Counted from the stretch's first letter, positions 12,247 to 24,900 are shown. The stretch is 64,000 nucleotides of DNA from Bolinopsis microptera (GCF_026151205.1 NC_087076.1:558001-622000), one strand, 5' to 3'. A program made the numbers and translations. Notes: generated by a model from the sequence alone, not told the origin.

Positions 12247-12842
12247 AACAAGAATTTCGCCGCGGTTAAACCACGCACGATCAATTTTCCCTACGATGTC
12301 CTTGTTTCATTAATTCTTTTGAGTGAAAAGTGTGACTGGAAAAAAGTGCAACATATTTACATACTATTAGTGCTTTTCATTCAAACAAGTAAAAACAAAT
12401 CTTTTATGTCATGTTTCCAGGGTTTGGACTGGAATTGCCCGCTTAAAGAACTTCCATCGCGTTACATTACATAATTTTCTCAATAAATGTAATAGATTTG
12501 TAGTGTTGTAATTAGTTTAATTTGTGCATGGTAAAAATTTACGATTTATTTGACCAATGTACAATGTAGCGCCGCGTACCAACGACAACAATAAATGAAT
12601 CCAGAAAATTGCGGAAAATAACTTTGCGAAGGAGGAATTTCACTGTAATTAATTAACACATGGCTAGCGTCGCGCGCAGCATAACAGACGCTTCCTACAC
12701 ACTTAATCATAGGGGAGTGGTCTATATTGCGAAGGAGCAGACTTTTGTCATCAACGCAGGTCCGTCGGGCCACCTCATATCTCCCAACCTGATTACTTAC
12801 AACGATCTTTATGCCTTCGGCAACAGTAGGGGAAAAATTGAA
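12247..12842. repeat. Dispersed repeat, copy 2, with an internal insertion
   Basis: The same element as at 6838-7278, but carrying roughly 150-190 extra bases between about 12330 and 12525 (or copy 1 has lost them). The two ends remain collinear. Family unknown; possibly a SINE or MITE. Confidence 0.68.
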
Positions 12843-13398
12843 ATTTGAGGTAAAATGGGTCTTTTTGGGGTTGGACACCCCCCTAAGTACCATGTACTAA
12901 CTGTTTTTCTGGGAAATGTACCATGCACTAACTGTGTTTTGGAAGAAAATAATGACCCCCCCCCCCCCCCGACTACACGTACGGTACTGACTGTATGATC
13001 CCCCCCCCCAACGTCACGTACGGTACTGACTGTATGATCCCCCGACTACACACCGATAATGAAGATATATATCGTTCTTTTTCTTCTTATCGCGTGCTCT
13101 TACATTTAAGAAATCAGAAAGAAAGTGAGGTGGTTGGAGGTGCTTCAAGAGCTGCCGATAGGCTGCAGGTAGAATGATAGGCTGCAGGTAGAATGACAGC
13201 AGGTAGGGGCAGTTATTAATTAACAATTGGTGCTCATTGTATTAACTACACCACTACTGTAATTGTATTAATTCACACTCGCCAGCGCACTGTCACGTGA
13301 CACGTTAGCGCGCTCATATACCTTAAAATGTTTATTTTCGGAAAAATGGCTGAAAAACAGATTTTTGCCGAGCGAGCAATGAAAATACTCACAAATGG
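12843..13398. other. Short repeats around C runs, no gene
   Basis: Two or three diverged copies of GTACGGTACTGACTGTATGA next to C runs (12958-13045). The rest is unique. Confidence 0.45.
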
Positions 13399-13406
13399 GC
13401 TATTGG

Positions 13407-13677
13407 CAGTGGCGTAACGAAAGGCCCTGCTGACCCCGCTGTGCAGGGGGGCGCCAAATCGTCGTTTGAATGTGGGACAATTTCGAAAACTTAACTAAAG
13501 TACTAGCAAAACTGCGCGTTTTGCTCTAGATACACACTTTTTTAGAGATTTTACCGGCGTATTCTTTAAAATCACCTAATTTGTTCAATTTTAGGGAGGG
13601 GCACCAAAAGGGGAGGGGGCGCCAACAGGGGGGCGCTTTTTTCGTCAGGGGCGCCAACAGGCAACGTTACGCCACTG
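13407..13677. mobile_element. hAT-type MITE with 8-bp target duplication
   Basis: A 271-bp element has perfect 13-bp inverted ends (CAGTGGCGTAACG at 13407-13419, its complement at 13665-13677). It is flanked on both sides by GCTATTGG (13399-13406 and 13678-13685). An 8-bp duplication and CAGTGGCG ends are typical of hAT. The interior is G/C-rich (GGGGGCGCCAA motifs) with no ORF. Confidence 0.88.
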
Positions 13678-13685
13678 GCTATTGG

Positions 13686-14432
13686 ACTCAGGACTGGTAA
13701 CTAGAAAGGTCCTAAAGACTCGTGAGCAACATAAAATTTGTCCCAAGATGCAAGATAATTTACTTGGTGTTCAGAAACATCTAAAAAGTTGGAGAATGAT
13801 CTACTTAATTGGGCATTTCTCTTAATAAGCCAGGTATATTTGTGTCTTACAAAACGGCAAGATTTCAAAAATTCGGTTTAGGCCAAAAGGTCTTCTGCTG
13901 TTTGCTAACACCAAATAGTTCGCAATTGCCGACTCATGCACATTATATAATATTCAAAAACGTTCAGTTTAAGGTAATTAGTAAATAACTACTGCATGAT
14001 CTGTGAAAACATTTCATGCCAATTGCCAACAAAGAACCGAACCAAATTGTTGGGCAAGGATCTTGATCGATCTTGATCGATCAAAGTTTTCCTTGGCATC
14101 AATTTAACCAAAATGTGATGACCAAAATTCAACTTCAAACTTTTAATTCATTCATACGATGAAACCACGGTAACCACGGTAACCACGGTAACCATGTTAC
14201 CAAGAATACCTGACCTACAATAATTCGGCACATTGCAGATTTTCCCATCGTATGATAATATGTGTCATCCCCTCATTGTAATCAAGTGGTTACTGGCTAG
14301 CATTTTAACGGTTTAACCTTGATTGACCATGACTGTGGCACAATACTGGAGTATTCAAGATGGAGGTCTTCTATATGATTAATTACGATATCAACCAAAT
14401 TTAGGGTGGGTTTTGCCATAGTTTGAATTCAG
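13686..14432. other. 3' flank of the PDE gene
   Basis: Unique AT-rich sequence with three to four GGTAACCAC repeats at 14168-14200 and a TTGATCGATCTTGATCGATC pair at 14062. No gene recognised. Confidence 0.45.
14142..14147 (-). promoter_or_regulatory. Candidate polyadenylation signal (ATTAAA)
   Basis: The common variant hexamer ATTAAA lies on the minus strand about 290 bp beyond the stop at 14433. AT-rich DNA makes chance matches likely. Confidence 0.2.
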
Positions 14433-15923
14433 TCACTTGTCCATTATCGAATCAGCCTTTGAGAGATAGTCAACATCATCCATACCTAATATAAAAAACA
14501 TACCTAATATAAAAACTACTCTATAAAAAACTAATAACTGCCCCGTATAATATGTATTAAATAATAATTTGACAGTGCTCGCTAATTTCACAGTGCTCGC
14601 TAATTTCACAGTGCTCGCTAATTTGACAGTGCTCGCTAATTTCACAGTGCTCGCTAATTTCACAGTGCTCGCTAGTTTCACAGTGCTCGCTAATTTCACA
14701 GTGCTCGCTAATTTCACAGTGCTCGCTAATTTCACAGTGCTCGCTAATTTCACAGTGCTCGCTAATTTCACAGTGCTCGCTAATTTCACAGTGCTCGCTA
14801 GTTTCACAGTGCTCGCTAGTTTGACAGTGCTCGCTAATTTCACAGTGCTCGCTAATTTCACAGTGCTCGCTAATTTCACAGTGCTCGCTAATTTCACAGT
14901 GCTCGCTAGTTTCACAGTGCTCGCTAGTTTCACAGTGCTCGCTAGTTTCACAGTGCTCGCTAATTTCACAGTGCTCGCTAGTTTCACAGTGCTCGCTAAT
15001 TTCACAGTGCTCGCTAATTTCACAGTGCTCGCTAGTTTCACAGTGCTCGCTAATTTCACAGTGCTCGCTAATTTCACAGTGCTCGCTAGTTTCACAGTGC
15101 TCGCTAATTTGACAGTGCTCGCTAATTTCACAGTGCTCGCTAATTTCACAGTGCTCGCTAGTTTCACAGTGCTCGCTAGTTTCACAGTGCTCGCTAATTT
15201 CACAGTGCTCGCTAATTTCACAGTGCTCGCTAATTTCACAGTGCTCGCTAGTTTCACAGTGCTTGCTAGTTTCACAGTGCTCGCTAATTTGACAGTGCTC
15301 GCTAATTTCACAGTGCTCGCTAATTTCACAGTGCTCGCTAATTTCACAGTGCTCGCTAGTTTCACAGTGCTCGCTAGTTTCACAGTGCTCGCTAGTTTCA
15401 CAGTGCTCGCTAGTTTCACAGTGCTCGCTAGTTTCACAGTGCTCGCTAATTTCACAGTGCTCGCTAATTTCACAGTGCTCGCTAGTTTCACAGTGCTCGC
15501 TAGTTTCACAGTGCTCGCTAGTTTCACAGTGCTCGCTAGTTTCACAGTGCTCGCTAGTTTCACAGTGCTCGCTAGTTTCACAGTGCTCGCTAATTTCACA
15601 GTGCTCGCTAGTTTCACAGTGCTCGCTAATTTCACAGTGCTCGCTAGTTTCACAGTGCTCGCTAATTTCACAGTGCTCGCTAATTTCACAGTGCTCGCTA
15701 ATTTCACAGTGCTCGCTAATTTCACAGTGCTCGCTAGTTTCACAGTGCTCGCTAATTTCACAGTGCTCGCTAATTTCACAGTGCTCGCTAATTTCACAGT
15801 GCTCGCTAATTTCACAGTGCTCGCTAATTTCACAGTGCTCGCTAATTTCACAGTGCTCGCTAATTTCACAGTGCTCGCTAATTTCACAGTGCTCGCTAAT
15901 TTCACAGTGCTCGATATGCTCAC
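14433..15923 (-). CDS. Possible read-through extension of exon 21: about 74 copies of STVKLA plus C-terminal tail
   Basis: Continuing the exon 21 frame past the putative donor gives VSIS, then about 74 perfect tandem copies of the hexapeptide STVKLA (15915 to 14569). A hydrophobic stretch ([18 protein letters not shown]) and a hydrophilic end ([16 protein letters not shown]) follow before the stop. Three positions vary among the 18-bp units (TTA/CTA, GTG/GTC, GCG/GCA in this frame) and all are synonymous, while two of the three change amino acids in the open opposite-strand frame. This suggests coding; the alternative is a final intron containing the array. Confidence 0.45.
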   Translation of the reverse strand: MSISSTVKLASTVKLASTVKLASTVKLASTVKLASTVKLASTVKLASTVKLASTVKLASTVKLASTVKLASTVKLASTVKLASTVKLASTVKLASTVKLASTVKLASTVKLASTVKLASTVKLASTVKLASTVKLASTVKLASTVKLASTVKLASTVKLASTVKLASTVKLASTVKLASTVKLASTVKLASTVKLASTVKLASTVKLASTVKLASTVKLASTVKLASTVKLASTVKLASTVKLASTVKLASTVKLASTVKLASTVKLASTVKLASTVKLASTVKLASTVKLASTVKLASTVKLASTVKLASTVKLASTVKLASTVKLASTVKLASTVKLASTVKLASTVKLASTVKLASTVKLASTVKLASTVKLASTVKLASTVKLASTVKLASTVKLASTVKLASTVKLASTVKLASTVKLASTVKLASTVKLASTVKLASTVKLASTVKLLFNTYYTGQLLVFYRVVFILGMFFILGMDDVDYLSKADSIMDK

Positions 15924-18900
15924 TAGTAGGACGTGGCCTGGCTCGGCCAAGTCAGGAGTGGGAGTCTTGCCATCGTCCTCCTGGCTATGCACTATATTGT
16001 CCTCCTGGTCTTCATCTGACATTTCATCAGAAAACCTTGCTTCTCTGGGCTAGGGGGAGGGCGTGACAATGAGGGCGCAGTAAAAAGTAAACGTGGTAAA
16101 GTAAACGTGGCAAAGTGAATGTATATAGTATATAGTACAAGAGATTAGTAATGAGGTGAGGTGATTATTGAAATCACAATGCTTGAGGCATGACACTAGA
16201 GAAACTAGCAATACTAGACTAGTATACTAACCCTGGAGGCATGACACTAAAGAAACTAGCAATACTAGACTAGACTAGACTATAATAGACTAGACTAGAC
16301 TAGTCTAGTCTAGACTAGACTAGACTAGACTAGACTAGACTAGACTAGACTAGACTAGACTAGACTAGACTAGTATACTTACCCGGTTAGTGTTTATAGA
16401 GGTAAGGGTGATGTTGGCGCTGGAGATGTCCGCAAACGAGGTCCGTCTTTCACACAGATTGGACCAGTTGCGTCGGTTACTTAAACAGCCGTCTAGAAGC
16501 GGCCGGAAAAGGGGGTTCGCTTTCTCTAATGACTGAAGAAACGAGCATGTTGGATCAGGTTTTTGAAACATTCTCACTATCAAAATAAACAAGTAAAGAA
16601 AAGCAGAGGCACATATTAGGTGCGGTAAAAAAATCGAAATTATGCGGTACCGCACCCGACTATAAAGGTAAAATGTGCGGTAAGGTGCGGTAAATTTTTA
16701 CCAATTATGCGGCAATTATGCGATTTTTTCGAAATTTGTGCGGGAATTGTGCGGTTTTCTTTTGCATTTTCTGAAGGACTTTGGAAATTCTAAACGTATA
16801 ACCGCCGCTCTTATCAAAAATAGGTCTGTTTATGTGTTACTGAGGGTGTAGTTCTTTACTAAGACCATGATTGAACGTATATTGAGATTCAGTTATCTGA
16901 GAACAGCGACTTGATCTGGTAGAGATCAGGAGACAGTTATTTGAAGACGCCTCTTGATAGAGTCGATCAGATCCCATGCGTGATCGCAAATATGTGACAC
17001 GCTTGTTGGCATTGATCGTCAGTACTTGTAAACCATTTGATCAAAGATCCATTAAGCCCACTATAAAGCCAACGCTACAACGAACAGAGCTCATTACCCG
17101 ATAAAAAGGGCTGCAGTTATGATCGAAGTACGGTAACGACGAGGGTTCCATAACGGCCTGGGTCACGGTCCCGAAAGGGCCTGGGTCACGGTCCCGAAAG
17201 GGCCTGGGTAACGGTCCCGAAAGGGCCTGGGTCATGGTCCCGAAAGGGCCTGGGTCACGTGGTAACCGGGTCACGTGGCCTAGGCAGGAGTTCCAAAAGG
17301 GCCTGGGTCACGGTCCCGAAAGGGCCTGGGTCAGGGTCCCGAAAGGGCCTGGGTCACGTGGTAACTGGGTCACGTGGCCTAGGTATGAGTTCCAAAAGGG
17401 CCTGGGTCACGGTCCCGAAAGGGCCTGAGTCACGGTCCTAAAAGGGCCTGAGTCACGGTCCCGAAAGGGCCCGACTTTTAACATATTTTGGTTTTTACAC
17501 TCGAAAATCTTAACGTGAAAATTTCAAAATTATGCGAAATTACGCGGAAAATGCTAGATTATGCGGAAATATGCAGAAAATTACAAAATGTGCGGAAAAC
17601 AATAAATTATGCGGAAATGTGCGTAAAACGGTAAATTGTGCGATCCCGCACCCATCGCACCTAATATGTGCCTCTGAAGAAAAGTGAAAAATCTTATAGT
17701 TTCTTTATCTACAAACACAGATTAAACGAATCTTGTGCATTGTTATCCACTATACTGTCTCGACTCGTGTAATGGTTTAAAAGAAATGTAATGTTTGGTT
17801 TAATTTGAATATCATGTCATTAGTAAACATGTATATTGCAGAAGTTGACTACGCTTGTATCTTCAATTTTGATAGTGTTTCAAAATCTGTGAATCTTTAC
17901 CTCATAGAGCTCCAAGCAAATATTGTCAATGAATCCGACTTGCATTTTGGGAAGTTCATCTCGTTTACTTCTGTCCATCATGTACGCTGGCGTGTGTCCA
18001 AACTTATCCCGCTAATGGTACAACAATTCAATAAAGAAACCAAGTAAGAAATTACTATTCTAAAGTTTAACCAATATTGAGACTATTACATGGTATAACC
18101 AGTATATGTACCTCAATGTCCCCCTGATTGAAGAACTCGCTGGTTACCTGGTTACCTGGTTACCTGGTTACCTGGTTACCTGGTTACCTGGTTACCTGGT
18201 TACCTGGTTACCTGGTTACCTGGTTACCTGGTTACCTGGTTACCTGGTTACCTGGTTACCTGGTTACCTGGTATAACCAGTATATGTACCTCAATGTCCC
18301 CCTGATTGAAGAACTCGCTGGTTACCTGGTTACCTGGTTACCTGGTTACCTGGTTACCTGGTTACCTGGTTATTTGGTTACCTGGTTACCTGGTTACCTG
18401 GTTACCTGGTTACCTGGTTACCTGGTTATTTGGTTACCTAGTTACCTGGTATAACCAGTATATGTACCTCAATGTCCCCCTGATTGAAGAACTCGCTGGC
18501 GATCTTCTCAGCTACCATTCTCTGAACCTCCCAAGGTTTAGTGATAGCAGAGAGATCACATCCAGTTATCATCATAGAGCGGAGCAGTACTCTGTTGTCT
18601 CCATCGTCCCAATTAGTGTCCGGGTTTTCCACCAGCTGCTTGAACAGGGATTTATGCCTGGTAAAAGAGAAAGTGTTGATATCAATACTGCAACTTCAGC
18701 TTGATATGAAAGGTTATCAGGATTAAGCTCATTAATGAGAACTCACTTGAAGTACAGAGCCAGGTCAGTAGCCAGGATTGTGGTCTTGGTGAGATCTAAG
18801 AACTGGGAATGTTCCTGCTCGTTGAGCCCTTTAAAGATGTTGTTCCCCTCCACTTGGGAGATGGTGAGGAAGTGGTTGAAGTGATGGTACTCCATAAAGG

Positions 18901-21900
18901 AGGTGCTGTACAGGTTAGCTAGTGGACTGTCAGATCTGCGGTAAACAAGTTAGCTAGTGGTTAACAAGTTAGCTAGTGGTTAACATGTTAGCTAGTGGTT
19001 AACATGTTAGCTAGTGGTTAACAAGTTAGCTAGTGGTTAACAAGTTAGCTAGTGGTTAACAAGTTAGCTAGTGGTTAACAAGTTAGCTAGTGGTTAACAA
19101 GTTAGCTAGTGGTTAACAAGTTAGCTAGTGGTTAACAAGTTAGCTAGTGGTTAACAAGTTAGCTAGTGGTTAACAAGTTAGCTAGTGGTTAACAAGTTAG
19201 CTAGTGGTTAACAAGTTAGCTAGTGGTTAACAAGTTAGCTAGTGGTTAACAAGTTAGCTAGTGGTTAACAAGTTAGCTAGTGGTTAACAAGTTAGCTAGT
19301 GGTTAACAAGTTAGCTAGTGGTTAACAAGTTAGCTAGTGGTTAACAAGTTAGCTAGTGGTTAACAAGTTAGCTAGTGGTTAACAAGTTAGCTAGTGGTTA
19401 ACAAGTTAGCTAGTGGTTAACAAGTTAGCTAGTGGTTAACAAGTTAGCTAGTGGTTAACAAGTTAGCTAGTGGTTAACAAGTTAGCTAGTGGTTAACAAG
19501 TCAGCTAGTGGTTAACAAGTTAGCTAGTGGTTAACAAGTTAGCTAGTGGTTAACAAGTCAGCTAGTGGTTAACAAGTCAGCTAGTGGTTAACAAGTTAGC
19601 TAGTGGTTAACAAGTTAGCTAGTGGTTAACAAGTTAGCTAGTGGTTAACAAGTTAGCTAGTGGTTAACAAGTTAGCTAGTGGTTAACAAGTTAGCTAGTG
19701 GTTAACAAGTTAGCTAGTGGTTAACAAGTTAGCTAGTGGTTAACAAGTTAGCTAGTGGTTAACAAGTTAGCTAGTGGTTAACAAGTTAGCTAGTGGTTAA
19801 CAAGTTAGCTAGTGGTTAACAAGTTAGCTAGTGGTTAACAAGTTAGCTAGTGGTTAACAAGTTAGCTAGTGGTTAACAAGTTAGCTAGTGGTTAACAAGT
19901 CAGCTAGTGGTTAACAAGTCAGCTAGTGGTTAACAAGTTAGCTAGTGGTTAACAAGTTAGCTAGTGGTTAACAAGTTAGCTAGTGGTTAACAAGTTAGCT
20001 AGTGGTTAACAAGTTAGCTAGTGGTTAACAAGTTAGCTAGTGGTTAACAAGTTAGCTAGTGGTTAACAAGTTAGCTAGTGGTTAACAAGTTAGCTAGTGG
20101 TTAACAAGTTAGCTAGTGGTTAACAAGTTAGCTAGTGGTTAACAAGTTAGCTAGTGGTTAACAAGTTAGCTAGTGGTTAACAAGTTAGCTAGTGGTTAAC
20201 AAGTTAGCTAGTGGTTAACAAGTTAGCTAGTGGTTAACAAGTTAGCTAGTGGTTAACAAGTTAGCTAGTGGTTAACAAGTCAGCTAGTGGTTAACAAGTT
20301 AGCTAGTGGTTAACAAGTCAGCTAGTGGTTAACAAGTTAGCTAGTGGTTAACAAGTCAGCTAGTGGTTAACAAGTTAGCTAGTGGTTAACAAGTTAGCTA
20401 GTGGTTAACAAGTTAGCTAGTGGTTAACAAGTTAGCTAGTGGTTAACAAGTTAGCTAGTGGTTAACAAGTTAGCTAGTGGACTGTCAGATCTGCGATTAA
20501 CAAACTCTAATTCAAATAATTTCATAAATCTTTTAGCGATGCTATATGAAAGGAAACCTAGCATTCTTGTTGAACTGGTATCGTAACTGGTAACATAACG
20601 ATAATTTAGTTGTACAACATTACATAATAGCAGTGTTACTAAGTACTATGGGGGGGGGGGGGGGGGGGGCGTACTATGCAGTTGAAACAACACATTAGTG
20701 TACATAATACGATTTGGTAGTTGTTGTAGTTTATTGGGGGACATGCAACGACCATTAATGACCATTAATGACCATTAATGACCATTAATGACAATGTCAG
20801 TATTGGCAAAAATAAAAATACTGACATGGTTTTTTCAGCACTTTATGGAACGAAAGTTAGGGCAACCATAGCTATATTTATAGGTCTTTCATGCAGAGAT
20901 TTGATTGAGAAAATTAAAAGGCTAAGCTTCTTTGGTTAGGTAGATCTTTCAGAGCAGAATTACCCTAGAGACTTGAAAAATGAGAGAAAATCGAAATGTC
21001 TTAAAATACAATATTATACATACAATTCATACTGTTAGAAGACTTATCTACTATGGCCTATACTATGGATACTGACTTTTGTCTCCCCCCCCCTGTATAA
21101 TCAAGATACTAGAAAATGCGAGTCTCCATTTGCGGCCAAAAATTGTCCAGAAAAATCGGTGTCACCAATTACATTCGGCTTTATAATACAGATTGGCATA
21201 AACGATGATTATTGGTTGTTAATGATTTTGTCAAAATTTAAAATATTCAGCTGTTAACTGAGGGACTTAAAACTGCAGAAACAATGCGATTTATTGCGCA
21301 TTCCTCTATCAAAATGGAATCACATTTCTAAACCCAACGCTTTTATTTTGTAGAGTTGTCAAAATCAGGAACTACAAAAAAACAATTTCACAAAAGGGCT
21401 AGGCAAGTCACACAAAGGTGTTACAAAAGGGCGATAACTATACTAGCGTTCGAAATATATGATATAGCCGAGACTACAAAGTAGAAGTTTTAAGTTGTAA
21501 CTTCGAATTTTGATCATTTTCTTAAAATTAATTTCCCCCAGTTTGTAAGTTAACTGGTACTCACAATTTCTGGAACTGATTAGTAGTGCCCCGGTGGTCA
21601 ATGTCGTGACAAAGAGAGCCCACCAGAAGAGCAAACACCTCAATATCAGTAAACTGCTGAGACATTTGGCCGGACGTTAACATAGCGAACATCATTTGAG
21701 CCACGTTGAATCCGTGTCGCCAGTTATGGTACATAACGTCTCTGTAATTCTTACGCACTGTTATTGACCATCTGATCAAACTCTGGAAATCAATCCTGGG
21801 GGACAGTTTGTTAGGCGACTCCAAATTCGGATCACATTTATATTAAACAAGTTCACTTCAAGTATATTAAAATATCAAAACAGTGAAAAGAAGAAAACAA

Positions 21901-24900
21901 GAGAACACCTGAATTTGTTGATAAGGTCGAGGTCTATGAACATTCTGATAGTGGCTAGAACCGTCTGGTCTGTTTCCAGGGAATGATCCGCAAACTCAAA
22001 CGACAGTATATTGAGCGATTGGGCGCTGGGTATCTCTTCTCGCTGCAAATGAACACGTTTAATATCAGAAGATAAAATTGTACTTGATTACTAAGAGAAA
22101 TGGTTAATTTGAAATATACATTTATACTACTACTTCTAGAACTAGTAGTAGTAGTACTAACTATCTCCCACAGTGTGGGGCCCACACCATACCTCAATTA
22201 GCGAGACTTCGTCCTTGCTGGCGCTGGCGTGGTACGACAGTATCTGAAACCGTAACATTATAAATACTAATGATGATTTAAGTTATGAACAATGTTATAT
22301 CCCCGCTCAAAGCGTGGGCGACATCTTTCAATGTACATATTATTGGCCTGGCTGCAGCTTACTTATGAGTTACTGCCTAGCTTCTTAGTTCTTACAGCTG
22401 TTATGGCTTACTCATTATTTTGTTACAAGTGATAATGATTCTATTTTCTAGTTGAACAGCAAAGTCAGCCTGCTGTTAATTTTTACACCCTGACTGACTG
22501 GCTCTCTTCGCATTTACAGGTGCTCTCTTCGCCCTTGCTTTTCTCATGCCATATCTTCCGTGCCACTGCTTACATTTCATCAGAGACAAGAGAAATTTGC
22601 TAAATTCATAAAATAATTAATGGTTCAACAACTGAAACTAAACGTGAATTTCGATAGATGATTCCCGAATCGGTCATTAATAATAATTGTTGCAGGGTAA
22701 CACGCTGGCTTCAAGTTCGCTGTACTGAGCAGAAACGCGCGTGTTGCGCTACTATCAATGTACCAAATAAGATCGCGCGTTCCGTAGAAAATATAGATTG
22801 CCGTCTCGAAAGGGAGTAAACGAAAATAATTAGCAAAATTGTTAGTGAACAGCGACATTTATCTGTAATCAAAGGTAATATTATCAAAAAGACAGAAAAT
22901 TCACCTCAAGCACCACTTTCTGAGCATTATTAGCTTTAATAAGTCGCTCGAAGTTGATAACATTATAGATTCCCAAGCCACAGAAAAGCGTAAATGCCTG
23001 TAAATGTAAGTAAATTAGTTAGAGAGCAAATTTAAATCTATTTCGAAGGAAAATAAAATCAGATTTGTAAATTCTGATTTCTACTAAATGACAGAGTTGC
23101 ATTTGCAGGGACTCATTTTAAAGTTACCTCAAATAGGGACTCATTTTAAAGTTACCTCAAATAGGGACTCATTTTAAAGTTACCTCAAATAGGGACTCAT
23201 TTTAAAGTTACCTCAAATAGGGACTCATTTTAAAGTTACCTCAAATAGGGACTCATTTAAAAGTTACCTCAAATAGGGACTCATTTTAAAGTTACCTCAA
23301 ATAGGGACTCATTTTAAAGTTACCTCAAATAGGGACCCATTTTAAAGTTACCTCAAATAGGGACTCATTTTAAAGTTACCTCAAATAGGGACTCATTTTA
23401 AAGTTACCGCAAATAGGGACTCATTTTAAAGCTACCTCAAATAGGGACTCATTTTAAAGTTACCTCAAATAGGGACTCATTTTAAAGCTACCTCAAATAG
23501 GGACTCATTTTAAAGTTACCTCAAATAGGGACTCATTTTAAAGCTACCTCAAATAGGGACTAATTTTAAAGTTACCTCAAATAGGGACTCATTTTAAAGT
23601 TACCTCAAATAGGGACTCATTTTAAAGTTACCTCAAATAGGGACTCATTTTAAAGTTACCTCAAATAGGGACTCATTTTAAAGTTACCTCAAATAAGGAC
23701 TCATTTTAAAGTTACCTCAAATAGGGACTCATCGTTCCTGTCGAAGCGCTCCTCTCCTTTCTTGTTCAAGATCTCTACAACACCTGAATAAAAAGAGGCT
23801 GATTCGCTTGCACATTCCAATATGAGACATTTTGCAGCTTCAGAATAATGAACAATGGGTAGTAGCTTACCAGAGTGTAAGTATACAATGGGTGGTAGCT
23901 TACCAGAGTGTAAGTAGTAGCTTACCAGAGTGTAAAGCTGCGTATCACACAGGAGTGTGCACAGGTTAATTAAAATAAACACCTTTAAAGAATCTTCTTA
24001 TTGAAGATAATTAAATTTATGCACCTAGTTGGATTATATGGCGCTATCTAAAACCATTAGAAATTTAATCAAACTATTAAGAGGGAGCTTCTATGGTCCG
24101 CTCAGATGAGAGAGTTGAAACGCCGCAGCAACACGGACACGTGCCCATAAAACGCCGCAGTAACACGGACACGTGCCCATAAAACGCCGCAGTAACACGG
24201 ACACGTGCCCATAAAACGCCGCAGTAACACAGACACGTGCCCATAAAACGCCGCAGTAACACGGACACGTGCCCATAAAACGCTACAGTAACACGGACGT
24301 CGGACACGTGCCCATAAAACGCTGCAGTAACACGGACACGTGCCCGTAAAACGCACCCTAATTGTATTGCTAGAAGGAAAGTGTTTTGTGTGAAGAGAAG
24401 TTAGTAAAGTGGACCACGTGATGTCTTACCAAGCACGTTTCTGGACTCGTTGAGTATAGGCATGGCGAGGATACTGCGTATTTCCCTGTCTGCTCCGATT
24501 GTCTCCGCACACACCATACCCTCAAACCCGTCTATCTGCTCGCCTGGAACTGCATTAACCGTCTTGAGATTGGAAGCTACATATCTAGCTAGCGTGTCTT
24601 GCGGAGTAAGAATGTTCTGGAACTCGTACTCATCTCCGGTCTCCTTGTTCTTAATGTCATCCCCTGTGTAGATCTCAAAACAGCTCACAAACGCATCTGC
24701 AGTCTTCACTACCTGGCCCTGCGTGGTTTATACACTTAGCACTCAGTTCATAATAACATCACTCAGTTCATAATCACATCACTCAGTTCATAATCACATC
24801 ACTCAGTTCATAATCACATTACTCAGTTCATAATCACATCACTCAGTTCATAATAACATCACTCAGTTTATAACCACATCACTCAGTTCATAATAACATC

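Noticed and set aside
12660-12848. Small protein beginning MASVARSITDAS shared with 7099
   Set aside because: Part of a dispersed repeat; the two copies differ by replacement changes and different ends.
17805-18047. 80-codon plus-strand frame
   Set aside because: Antisense shadow of PDE exon 19.
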